64,000 nucleotides of DNA from Oscillibacter valericigenes. GTDB lineage: Bacteria; Bacillota; Clostridia; Oscillospirales; Oscillospiraceae. Under the pieces are notes generated by a model. The model did no database searches. It saw only the letters and a list, made by a program, of their open reading frames with translations, and was not told the DNA's origin. Location: positions 62,001-126,000 of the forward strand of contig NZ_JAFBIV010000002.1 in the NCBI RefSeq assembly GCF_021531915.1, in the 5' to 3' direction. Positions 1 to 7,078 of this stretch are shown here, in pieces. The position numbers were made by a program, and so were the translations under genes. The first letter of the stretch is position 1; each line of letters opens with the position of its first letter.

Positions 1-77
1 GTCATCAGCGGGAAGATCAGGATCGCAGCGCAAACCAATACCAGAACCAAAATGGTCGTTACCTGTTTCTTGCTCAT
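1..77 (-). CDS. cbiN: CbiN cobalt ABC transporter subunit (N-terminal part only)
   Basis: Only the first 25 codons are inside the window; the gene runs off the left edge. The peptide starts [19 protein letters not shown], a short basic start followed by a hydrophobic segment, as expected for the first membrane helix of CbiN. Its ATG overlaps the TGA of cbiM in an ATGA, so the two are translationally coupled. CbiN is the small two-helix partner that assembles with CbiM, CbiQ and CbiO to import cobalt for B12 synthesis; cbiQ and cbiO would be expected beyond the edge. The call rests on position after cbiM and the hydrophobic start, since the diagnostic C-terminal part is missing. Confidence 0.75.
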   Translation of the reverse strand, partial: MSKKQVTTILVLVLVCAAILIFPLM

Positions 78-841
78 ACCTTGGCAGCCTCCTTATTCAA
101 AAAGCCGATCTCCCGCAGCTCGGGCTTGGCAAAGGATTCCAGCATCATGATGACGATGGCAGACAAAATGCCCTCCACGATCGCCAGAGGCACCTGGGTC
201 AGGGCAAAGACGCCCATGAACTGCGCCATGGAGGAAAGGACTCCCTCCTGTCCCGGATGGGCCAGGGCCAGCTGGACGGAGGTGACGCAATAGGTGAACA
301 GGTCGCCCAGGGCGCAGGCCACGCCCACGGACACCATGCGGTTCACTTTCAGCTTCTGGCAGAGCTGATACACGCCAAAGCTGACAAAGGGTCCGGCGAT
401 AGCCATGGAGAAGGTATTGGCGCCCAGGGTGGTCAGGCCGCCGTGGGCCAGCAGGATGGCCTGGAACAGCAAAACGATCATGCCCAGAACCGCCATGGGG
501 GCAGGTCCGAACAGCACGGCCCCCAGGCCGGTGCCGGTGGGATGGCTGGAGGAACCGGTGACGCTGGGCATCTTCAGGGCGGACAGAACGAAGGCATAGG
601 CCCCCATCATGGCCAGCAGCAGCACGGCCTTACGGTGCTGAGAAACGATTTTCTTCATAGAGAGCAGACCCCAGACTACAAAGGGAACACAGACCGCACC
701 CCAGACGATGGCATGGCCCTGGGGAAGGAAACCCTCCATAATGTGCATGGCCCCGGCGGGAATACATAGTGCCGCCGTCAGCGGCACAGTGCAGGACACA
801 GCCAATATCCTGCGCTCCAGTTGGGTAAATTCGGTTTTCAT
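74..841 (-). CDS. cbiM: CbiM cobalt transporter substrate-binding membrane subunit
   Basis: This 255-residue membrane protein is the substrate-capturing subunit of the ECF-type cobalt importer CbiMNQO. After a signal-peptide-like start it carries MHIMEGFLP at residues 32-40, the signature N-terminus of mature CbiM whose His helps bind the metal, and later the conserved [11 protein letters not shown] stretch. About six further hydrophobic segments follow. I chose the ATG at 841 because TTCAGGAGG lies six bases upstream; the frame stays open further out, but that part lies in the attenuator. It overlaps cbiN by four bases. A cobalamin riboswitch and attenuator precede it, so expression should fall when B12 is plentiful. 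Confidence 0.95.
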   Translation of the reverse strand: MKTEFTQLERRILAVSCTVPLTAALCIPAGAMHIMEGFLPQGHAIVWGAVCVPFVVWGLLSMKKIVSQHRKAVLLLAMMGAYAFVLSALKMPSVTGSSSHPTGTGLGAVLFGPAPMAVLGMIVLLFQAILLAHGGLTTLGANTFSMAIAGPFVSFGVYQLCQKLKVNRMVSVGVACALGDLFTYCVTSVQLALAHPGQEGVLSSMAQFMGVFALTQVPLAIVEGILSAIVIMMLESFAKPELREIGFLNKEAAKV

Positions 842-857
842 AAAAACCTCCTGAAAT

Positions 858-885
858 AAAAAATGAGCAGCCTTCTGGCTGCCCG
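858..885 (-). terminator. Riboswitch-linked intrinsic terminator before cbiM
   Basis: On the minus strand GGCAGCC and GGCTGCT pair around a short AGAA loop and are followed by ATTTTTTA. It lies between the cobalamin riboswitch and the cbiM ribosome binding site, so it is the likely expression platform for premature termination. Confidence 0.7.
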
Positions 886-944
886 ACAATAGGACATTTC
901 TGTCCGATCATCCATGGACTGAACACCGCAGCCTTGATTCAAAA

Positions 945-1110
945 AGCGACATGAGCAGGTTTCCTGGCTCCAGATCACAGCTTGGCGCGCCTTCTCAGGA
1001 TCATCATCCCAATGGCATACCGCGCCTTACTCCCTGTTACAGTGACGGGTTCGCTTCGGACTTGCACCGAATTCCCTTTATCCCCTCGAGGGGACTCACG
1101 CCGATACAAG
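945..1110 (-). promoter_or_regulatory. Cobalamin (B12) riboswitch upstream of cbiMN
   Basis: Read on the minus strand the leader contains GGTGCAAGTCCG (1057-1068), GTCACTGTAAC (1036-1046) and AGCCAGGAAACCTGCT (954-969). These are the conserved blocks of the adenosylcobalamin riboswitch, in the correct order and spacing. It sits between a promoter and an attenuator ahead of the cobalt importer, which is a standard target of this riboswitch class. Exact 5' and 3' limits are approximate. Confidence 0.93.
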
Positions 1111-1128
1111 ATTTGATATAATATAAAT

Positions 1129-1157
1129 AAAATATGCCTTTTTTTGCGGTATGTCAA
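1129..1157 (-). promoter_or_regulatory. Promoter of the cbiMN transcript
   Basis: On the minus strand TTGACA (1152-1157) and TATTTT (1129-1134) are separated by 17 bases. The predicted start near 1122 lies just upstream of the cobalamin riboswitch. Confidence 0.65.
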
Positions 1158-1203
1158 TGACTTTCCCCTGCTTTTCCCCTCATATTGTCCCATGTGATAT
1201 GGC

Positions 1204-1232
1204 TTGTATATGGAAAGGAACCGTGGTATATT
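1204..1232 (+). promoter_or_regulatory. Promoter of the ABC-F gene
   Basis: TTGTAT (1204-1209) and TATATT (1227-1232) are spaced by 17 bases and lie 36 bases upstream of the gene start. GGTATA and TATACC flank this area (1225-1246), a weak inverted repeat of unknown meaning. Confidence 0.5.
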
Positions 1233-1267
1233 ATATTTGTTATACCGTCTGTCATCAGGAGGCTTTT

Positions 1268-3046
1268 ATGCTGTTATCCGCGGAACATCTTTCCATCAAC
1301 TTCGGCAGCCGCCAGCTGCTGGACGATGTCAATTTCTATCTGAACGAAGGGGACAAGACCGGCATCATCGGCATCAACGGCACCGGCAAATCCACCTTTC
1401 TGAAGGTCCTGGCCGGGGTCATTGAGCCGGATGCCGGAGTCATCTCCCGGAACCCCAATGTGCAGGTGAGCCTCCTGTCCCAGAACCCGGCCATGGACGA
1501 TGACGCCACGGTGCTGGAGCAGGTGTTCCTCCACTTCCCCGCAGAGTTCCGGGAATTGAATGACTACGAGGCCAAGTCCATGCTGAATAAGCTGGGCATC
1601 ACGGACCACAGCCAGAAGGTGGGCACCCTCTCCGGCGGCCAGCGAAAGCGGGTGGCCCTGGCGGCGGCCCTGATCCACCCGGCGGACGTGCTGGTGCTGG
1701 ACGAGCCCACCAACCACCTGGACGCTGAGATGACCGCCTGGCTGGAGGACTGGCTCCGCCGGTTCAAGGGCGGCCTGGTGATGGTGACCCACGACCGCTA
1801 CTTCCTGGAGCGGGTGGTGAATCACATCACGGAGCTGAGCCGTGGTAAGCTGTACCACTACGAGGCCAACTACTCCAAGTATCTGGAGCTGAAATCCCAG
1901 CGGGCGGAGATGGCGGAGGCCAGTGAGCGCAAGCGTCAGTCCATTCTGCGGGTGGAACGGGAGTGGATCATGCGGGGCTGCCGGGCCCGGACCACCAAGT
2001 CCAAAGACCGCATTGAGCGCTATGAAGCTCTGAAAAGCCAGGACGCCCCGGAGACCGACGACACGGTGCAGCTGGCGGCAGCCTCCAGCCGACTGGGCAA
2101 GAAGATCATCGAGCTGCAGGACGTATCCAAGTCCTTTGACGGCCATGCTATCATTAGTCACTTTTCCTACAACCTGCTGCGGAACGACCGCATCGGCATC
2201 GTAGGCCGCAACGGCGCGGGCAAATCCACCCTGCTGCATACCATCGCCGGGGAGCTGACTCCGGATTCCGGCACTGTGGAGATTGGCGCCACGGTGAAGA
2301 TTGGTCACTTCTCCCAGGAAGGCCGGGAGCTGGACCTGAACCAGCGGGTCTACGACTTCATCCACGACATCGCCGACGAGGTGCGGACCGACGAGGGCAC
2401 CTTCACCGCCAACCAGATGATGGAGCGGTTCCTGTTCCCCGGCGACTTGCAGTCCGTGCCCATCGGGCGGCTGTCCGGCGGAGAGCGGCGGCGGCTGTAC
2501 CTGCTGTCGGTGCTGATGGAGGCCCCCAATGTGCTGCTGCTGGACGAACCCACCAATGACCTGGATGTCATGACCCTGTCTATTCTGGAGGACTACCTCC
2601 AGAGCTTCCCCGGCCCCATCCTGACGGTGTCCCACGACCGTTTCTTCCTGGACAAGCTGGCGGAGTCCATCTTCGAGGTCCGGGGCAATGGCGAGATCCT
2701 GCGCTACACCGGCAACTGGACGGACTGGCAGCGGAAGCGGCAGGAGGAGGAAGCCCCCGCCAGGGCGGAAAAGCCCAAAACGGCGACAGAGCGGCCCCGG
2801 GAGCGGAAGCTGAAATTCTCCTACAAGGAGCAGTTGGAGTTCGAGACCATCGACAGTGAGCTGGCCGCCCTGGAAGAGCAGATCGCGGCTTGCGAGGCAG
2901 CCCAGGCCCAGTGCGGCAGTGACTACGTGAAGCTCCAGGAGCTGCAGGCCCAGCAGGCGGAGCTGGAGGCAAAGCTGGAGGAAAAAACCGAGCGCTGGAT
3001 GTATCTCACGGAACTGAAAGAGAAGATCGACGCGCAGAACGGATAA
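1268..3046 (+). CDS. ABC-F family ATPase, Uup-type
   Basis: This is a soluble 592-residue protein with two fused ABC ATPase domains and no membrane segments. Domain 1 has Walker A GINGTGKST near residue 35, signature LSGGQ near 121 and Walker B LVLDEPTNHLD near 142; domain 2 has GRNGAGKST near 312 and LSGGE near 401. The C-terminus (about 510-592) is a charged Glu/Lys/Gln coiled coil like the Uup C-terminal domain. ABC-F proteins act on ribosomes or, for Uup, in genome stability and ribosome assembly. The start at 1268 has AGGAGG six bases upstream; the frame continues upstream without a ribosome site. The subfamily is inferred from the tail, so a ribosome-protection role cannot be excluded. 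Confidence 0.88.
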   Translation: MLLSAEHLSINFGSRQLLDDVNFYLNEGDKTGIIGINGTGKSTFLKVLAGVIEPDAGVISRNPNVQVSLLSQNPAMDDDATVLEQVFLHFPAEFRELNDYEAKSMLNKLGITDHSQKVGTLSGGQRKRVALAAALIHPADVLVLDEPTNHLDAEMTAWLEDWLRRFKGGLVMVTHDRYFLERVVNHITELSRGKLYHYEANYSKYLELKSQRAEMAEASERKRQSILRVEREWIMRGCRARTTKSKDRIERYEALKSQDAPETDDTVQLAAASSRLGKKIIELQDVSKSFDGHAIISHFSYNLLRNDRIGIVGRNGAGKSTLLHTIAGELTPDSGTVEIGATVKIGHFSQEGRELDLNQRVYDFIHDIADEVRTDEGTFTANQMMERFLFPGDLQSVPIGRLSGGERRRLYLLSVLMEAPNVLLLDEPTNDLDVMTLSILEDYLQSFPGPILTVSHDRFFLDKLAESIFEVRGNGEILRYTGNWTDWQRKRQEEEAPARAEKPKTATERPRERKLKFSYKEQLEFETIDSELAALEEQIAACEAAQAQCGSDYVKLQELQAQQAELEAKLEEKTERWMYLTELKEKIDAQNG

Positions 3047-3049
3047 TCG

Positions 3050-3085
3050 AATGCCGTCCCCGCACACAGGGGACGGCATTCTTTT
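3050..3085 (+). terminator. Intrinsic terminator after the ABC-F gene
   Basis: AATGCCGTCCCC and GGGGACGGCATT pair perfectly around a 7-base loop and are followed by CTTTTA. The T-run overlaps the stop codon of the convergent methyltransferase gene. Confidence 0.85.
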
Positions 3086-3911
3086 ATCTTGCTCTCAATT
3101 CCCAGAAGGCCACCGCGCTGGCAGCCGCCACATTCAGGGAGTCCACCCCGTGGGTCATGGGGATGCGGACGGTATAGTCGCAGTCCGCGATGGTGGCGGA
3201 CGCCAGGCCGTCCCCCTCGGTGCCCAGGACGATGGCCAGCTTCTCCTCCACCCGGAGTTGGGGATCGTCAATGCTGACAGAATCATCCCGGAGGGCCATG
3301 GCAGCGGTTTTGAAGCCCAGTTCCCGCAGCCGCTCCAATCCCGGCTGGGGCCACGCCTCCGGTGTATCGCCGATGCGGGTCCAGGGTACCTGAAAAACCG
3401 TACCCATGCTGACCCGCACCGCCCGTCGGTACAGAGGATCACCACAGGTAGGCGTAACCAGCACGGCGTCAATGCCCAGGGCCGCAGCGGAACGGAAAAT
3501 GGCCCCTATGTTGGTGGAGTCCACGATGCCCTCCAGCACGGCTACCCGCCGGGCATTGGCGCACAGGTCCTCCACCGACGGCAGCCGGGGACGCCGCATG
3601 GCGCACAGCACGCCCCGGGTCAGGGTATACCCGGTGAGATCCGCCAGCAGCTCCCGGTCCGCTGTATAAACCGGGAGCCCTTCGCACCGGACGATGATGT
3701 CCCGGCCCTGGCCCTCCAGGTGCTTCCGCTCCATCAGCAGGGAAAGGGGCTCATACCCCGCATCCAGGGCCCGCTCAATGACCTTGGGGCTCTCCGCGAT
3801 GAAGATGCCCTTCTCAGTCTCCGCCCGGTTTCGCAACTGGGCCTCCGTCAGGCGGGCGAATACATCCAGTTCCGGCGCCGCCAGGTCCGTGATCTCCACA
3901 ATGTTAGCCAT
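3084..3911 (-). CDS. TrmH/SpoU family RNA 2'-O-methyltransferase
   Basis: This 275-residue protein has an N-terminal substrate-binding region and a C-terminal SPOUT methyltransferase fold that uses S-adenosylmethionine to methylate a ribose in rRNA or tRNA. Motif 1 NIGAIFRSA is near residue 134, motif 2 LGTEGDGL near 227 and motif 3 with SLNVAAASAVAF near 255, including the Asn and Arg expected for catalysis. I prefer the ATG at 3911 because GGAGGG lies five bases upstream; the adjacent GTG would be only two bases from it. It converges on the ABC-F gene and stands alone. A second family member lies at 62502-63263; the RNA target of each is unknown. Confidence 0.85.
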   Translation of the reverse strand: MANIVEITDLAAPELDVFARLTEAQLRNRAETEKGIFIAESPKVIERALDAGYEPLSLLMERKHLEGQGRDIIVRCEGLPVYTADRELLADLTGYTLTRGVLCAMRRPRLPSVEDLCANARRVAVLEGIVDSTNIGAIFRSAAALGIDAVLVTPTCGDPLYRRAVRVSMGTVFQVPWTRIGDTPEAWPQPGLERLRELGFKTAAMALRDDSVSIDDPQLRVEEKLAIVLGTEGDGLASATIADCDYTVRIPMTHGVDSLNVAAASAVAFWELRAR

Positions 3912-4009
3912 CACGCCCTCCTTGTATTTCCACGATCATAAAATCCTGGACCCAGTTTACCACGAACCGCAGTCCTGCACAAGCGTTCCGCTATTCCCAC
4001 GGTCCATCT

Positions 4010-4037
4010 ATGCAAACGCCGATTTTTGTGCTATGCT
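4010..4037 (+). promoter_or_regulatory. Extended -10 promoter of the pseudouridine synthase gene
   Basis: TGC-TATGCT (4029-4037) is an extended -10 element with a weak -35 (ATGCAA, 4010-4015). Transcription would begin near 4044, which rules out the open-frame TTG at 4026 as the translation start. Confidence 0.5.
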
Positions 4038-4061
4038 GAAAACCGAAAGGGGGCCAAGCCT

Positions 4062-4952
4062 CTGGAAACCGTTTCTTACACCGTCTCCCCCCAGGAGGAC
4101 GGCGCCACCGTCCGCCATATTCTGAAAGCCAAGCTGCATTTCTCTTCCCACGCCATCTCCCGTCTGACCCGGGCGGAAAACGGCATTCTGGTGAACGGGC
4201 AGCACACCCGGACCACCTTCGTTCTCCACACCGGGGACGTGGTAACGGCGGAAGCCGGGGACCACCGGCCGCCCAAGGTCCTGCCCACGCCCGGTGACTG
4301 GCCTCTGCCCATCGTGTGGGAGGACGGCTACCTGCTGGTGGTAAACAAGCCCGCCGGCATGACGGCCCACGCCTCCAACTTCCTGCCGGATACCCCCACC
4401 GTGGCAGGGGCCCTGGCCTGGAGCCGGGGCACGGACTTCATCTTCCATTCGGTGAACCGGCTGGACAAGGGCACCACCGGATTGATGGTGGTAGCCAAAA
4501 GCGGCTACGTCCACGACCTGCTGCGCCGCAGCCTTCATACGGACCGCTTCCGCCGGGAGTACCGGGCCGTCTGCTTGGGCTGTCCGGAGCCGGAGATCGG
4601 CACCATCGATGCCCCCATCGGCCGGGACGAGACCTCCACCGTGGCCCGGATGGTGCGGCCCGACGGCCTGCCCGCCGTGTCCCACTACGAGGTGCTGTCC
4701 AAACGAGGAGGCTTGTCCCTGGTGAAGCTGCTCCCGGAGACGGGACGCACCCACCAGCTGCGGGTCCATATGGCCTCCATCGGCCACCCCCTGGCGGGGG
4801 ACTGGCTCTACGGCACCGAGGACCCGGCCCTGATTCCCCGTCCCGCTCTTCATTCCTATGCCCTGACCCTGACCCACCCCGTCACCGGGGAGGTACTGCG
4901 CCTGACGGCCCCCCTCCCGGAGGACATGGCTCAACTGGTACCGGAACCCTAA
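4062..4952 (+). CDS. RluA family 23S rRNA/tRNA pseudouridine synthase
   Basis: The protein (296 residues from the preferred start) is an RluA-type pseudouridine synthase that isomerises uridine in structured RNA. An S4-like N-terminal part (SRLTRAENGILVNG) is followed by the catalytic domain with NKPAGM near residue 95 and NRLDKGTTG near 132, where the Asp is the nucleophile. ETGRTHQLRVHM completes the family pattern. The start is unusual: AAAGGGGG at 4046-4053 lies eight bases before CTG at 4062, and no ATG or GTG fits. The in-frame TTG at 4026 lies upstream of the -10 box. The small ABM-fold gene follows 21 bases later and may be co-transcribed. Confidence 0.85.
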   Translation: METVSYTVSPQEDGATVRHILKAKLHFSSHAISRLTRAENGILVNGQHTRTTFVLHTGDVVTAEAGDHRPPKVLPTPGDWPLPIVWEDGYLLVVNKPAGMTAHASNFLPDTPTVAGALAWSRGTDFIFHSVNRLDKGTTGLMVVAKSGYVHDLLRRSLHTDRFRREYRAVCLGCPEPEIGTIDAPIGRDETSTVARMVRPDGLPAVSHYEVLSKRGGLSLVKLLPETGRTHQLRVHMASIGHPLAGDWLYGTEDPALIPRPALHSYALTLTHPVTGEVLRLTAPLPEDMAQLVPEP

Positions 4953-4973
4953 ACTACAAAAAGGAGTTTTGTT

Positions 4974-5258
4974 ATGTTAACTTGGAATGTCACCTATCAC
5001 TGCAAGCCCGGTCAGCGGGAAGACTTCTACCACGCTCTGTGCGATCTGGGCGTCCGGGAAAACTCCATCCACGAGGAGGGCAATCTGAAATACGATTACT
5101 TCTTTGCCGCCGAGGCGCCGGATGACCTGCTGCTGGTGGAGACCTGGACGGAGCAGCGTTTACAGGACGCCCATTGCAGCACGGAGATCTTTGCCCAACT
5201 GCAGGCTTTGAAGGCCCGGTACTGCGACTCCGTCAGCATCGACAAGTTCAACTACTGA
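4974..5258 (+). CDS. ABM-domain protein (putative quinol monooxygenase-like)
   Basis: This 94-residue protein matches the ferredoxin-like antibiotic biosynthesis monooxygenase (ABM) fold: WNVTYHCKPGQREDFYHAL opens the first strand and helix, and LLLVETWTEQ near residue 56 is the typical central strand. Such proteins dimerise and act as cofactor-free oxygenases, haem-handling proteins or simple binding proteins; in an anaerobe an oxygenase role is doubtful. AAGGAG lies eight bases before the ATG. The gene sits 21 bases downstream of the pseudouridine synthase with no terminator between them. Its substrate cannot be read from the sequence. Confidence 0.7.
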   Translation: MLTWNVTYHCKPGQREDFYHALCDLGVRENSIHEEGNLKYDYFFAAEAPDDLLLVETWTEQRLQDAHCSTEIFAQLQALKARYCDSVSIDKFNY

Positions 5259-5299
5259 ATCAGAGCTGTCGGCGCCGTCTCCCCTGTTCCCGTCGGCGA

Positions 5300-5328
5300 T
5301 TGACCCCATCCCCAAACTCTGCTATGAT
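5300..5328 (+). promoter_or_regulatory. Promoter of the TSUP-isomerase pair
   Basis: TTGACC (5300-5305) and TATGAT (5323-5328) are 17 bases apart, 49 bases upstream of the exporter gene. Confidence 0.65.
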
Positions 5329-5376
5329 AATGCAAGCGTTATGAACTGTCATTCTATCTGAAAAGAGGTCCTTCCC

Positions 5377-6159
5377 ATGGGCGTTCTCATTTTTATCATC
5401 TGTCTGGCCGCCTCCGTCATCGGCGGCATCTGCGGCATCGGCGGCGGCGTCATCATCAAGCCGGTGCTGGACGCCATGAACATCATGAGCGTCAGCGCCA
5501 TCAGCTTCCTGTCCGGCCTGACAGTGCTGTCCATGTCCGTCATCTCCGTCTTCCGTCAGCGGAAGGCCCATCTGGTGGAGCTGCGGACCGGCAGCCTGCT
5601 GGCCATAGGCGCCGTGGTGGGCGGCATCGTGGGCAACGCCCTGTTCCAGGCGGTGAAGGCCGCCGCGGGCCAGGACGATCTGGTGGGCATGGTGCAGGCC
5701 ATCGTGCTGGCCATTGTGACCCTGCTGACTCTGGTATACAGCGCCTTCCTCCGCCAGCGCATCCCCTCCTATCAGGTGAAGAATCCCGTGGCCTGCGCCG
5801 CCATCGGCGGCGTCATGGGCATCCTCTCCTCCTTCCTGGGAATCGGCGGCGGGCCCATCAACCTGGCAGTGCTGTACTTCGCATTTTCCATGGACACCAA
5901 GAAGGCCGCTGCCAACTCCCTGTACATCATTATGTTCTCCCAGCTCGCCAGCTTCCTGACCTCCTGCGTCAAGGGCACCATCCCGGAGTTCCCCTGGGCC
6001 TACTTGCTGCTGATGGTCCCGGCGGGGGTGCTGGGCGGCATCATCGGCTCCAAGGTCAACAGAAAGATCTCCGCCGCCACCACGGACAAGCTGTTTGCCG
6101 GCCTGCTGTGCCTTATCATCGCCATCTGCATCTACAACGCCTGCCGCTTCGCGGGCTGA
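5377..6159 (+). CDS. TauE/SafE (TSUP) family anion exporter
   Basis: This 260-residue integral membrane protein has about eight hydrophobic segments and the internally repeated glycine-rich signature of the TSUP family: GGICGIGGGVIIKPVL near residue 17 and GILSSFLGIGGGPINLAVLY near 148. Family members export sulfite, sulfoacetate or other small organic anions, or facilitate their passage. AAAAGAGG precedes the ATG. The isomerase-like gene starts 16 bases after the stop, so the two are almost surely one operon, and the exporter may handle a metabolite of that enzyme. The substrate is not identifiable from sequence. Confidence 0.87.
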   Translation: MGVLIFIICLAASVIGGICGIGGGVIIKPVLDAMNIMSVSAISFLSGLTVLSMSVISVFRQRKAHLVELRTGSLLAIGAVVGGIVGNALFQAVKAAAGQDDLVGMVQAIVLAIVTLLTLVYSAFLRQRIPSYQVKNPVACAAIGGVMGILSSFLGIGGGPINLAVLYFAFSMDTKKAAANSLYIIMFSQLASFLTSCVKGTIPEFPWAYLLLMVPAGVLGGIIGSKVNRKISAATTDKLFAGLLCLIIAICIYNACRFAG

Positions 6160-6175
6160 TTCGGGAGGAACTATC

Positions 6176-6961
6176 ATGTCTTTGCAAAAATGTGCCTGCA
6201 TTGAAACCCTGTATACCGAGCTGCCCTTCCTGGAGCGCTTCGGAGCCGCCAAGGCGGACGGCTTTGCCTTTGTGGAATTCTGGAGCTGGGAGGACAAGGA
6301 CCTGGACGCCCTCCGGGCCGCCGCCCGGCAGGCGGGCATCGGCATTGCCGGCTTCAACGGCGACGCCGCACTCTCCCTGGTGGACCCCGCTCAGAAAAAG
6401 GACTATCTGGCCTTTCTGCGCCGTTCCGTGGATGCCGCCAAGCGGGTGGGCGCCCGGTCCCTCACCATCCACTCCAACGGTCTGGGTGAGGGCGGCGTGG
6501 TGCTGAACGCCTATTCGGAGCTGAGTCACACGGTCAAGCTCTGCGCCATGTTCGATACCCTGCGGAACTGCGCCAGGCTGGCGGAGGAAAGCGGCATCCG
6601 CATGAACCTGGAGGCTCTGAACATCGTCACGGACCACCCGGGCAATTTCCTCCAAACCACTCAAATGGCCGCCGAACTGACCCGCCTTATCGGCTCCCCC
6701 ATGCTGAAAATTCTGTACGACGCCTATCACATGCAGCTGAACGAAGGTGATCTCTGCGGCAATATCCAGGCCTACGGCGACCAGATCGGCCATGTCCACA
6801 TCGCCGATGCCCCGGGCCGCCACGAGCCGGGCACCGGCGAGATCAACTACCGGACCGTGTACACCTGCCTGGAGGAGACCGGCTACACCGGCCTGCTGGG
6901 CTACGAGCTGTTCCCCAAGACGGACACCGCCTCCGCAGTCCGGGCCATCATGGCAGACTGA
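6176..6961 (+). CDS. Hydroxypyruvate isomerase-like TIM-barrel protein
   Basis: The 261-residue protein is an AP-endonuclease-2-fold TIM barrel of the sugar isomerase/epimerase superfamily and most resembles hydroxypyruvate isomerase (Hyi). The stretches NLEALN near residue 145, KILYDAYHMQ near 180 and PGRHEPGTGEINY near 213 place the metal-binding Glu, Asp, His and Glu residues. Hyi interconverts hydroxypyruvate and tartronate semialdehyde; other members act on related keto sugars. The start at 6176 has GGGAGGA seven bases upstream; upstream reading frame overlaps the exporter. It is the second gene of a two-gene operon with the TSUP exporter and ends at a terminator. No other glyoxylate-pathway gene is nearby, so the substrate is uncertain. 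Confidence 0.78.
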   Translation: MSLQKCACIETLYTELPFLERFGAAKADGFAFVEFWSWEDKDLDALRAAARQAGIGIAGFNGDAALSLVDPAQKKDYLAFLRRSVDAAKRVGARSLTIHSNGLGEGGVVLNAYSELSHTVKLCAMFDTLRNCARLAEESGIRMNLEALNIVTDHPGNFLQTTQMAAELTRLIGSPMLKILYDAYHMQLNEGDLCGNIQAYGDQIGHVHIADAPGRHEPGTGEINYRTVYTCLEETGYTGLLGYELFPKTDTASAVRAIMAD

Positions 6962-6983
6962 CGGTTACCGCATTTCCATAAGG

Positions 6984-7016
6984 CCGCTCCGGCATTTGCC
7001 GGAGCGCCCTTTTCTT
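6984..7016 (+). terminator. Intrinsic terminator after the isomerase gene
   Basis: GCTCCGGCA and TGCCGGAGC pair with a tight loop (6986-7005), followed by GCCCTTTTCTT. Confidence 0.85.
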
Positions 7017-7021
7017 GGATA

Positions 7022-7050
7022 TCGACATTTTTCGCGTCATCTGTTATACT
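7022..7050 (+). promoter_or_regulatory. Promoter of the ygiQ-like gene
   Basis: TCGACA (7022-7027) and TATACT (7045-7050) are 17 bases apart, 28 bases before the start codon. Confidence 0.6.
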
Positions 7051-7078
7051 GTTTCCATCAACCCGAAGAGGTAGTGCT

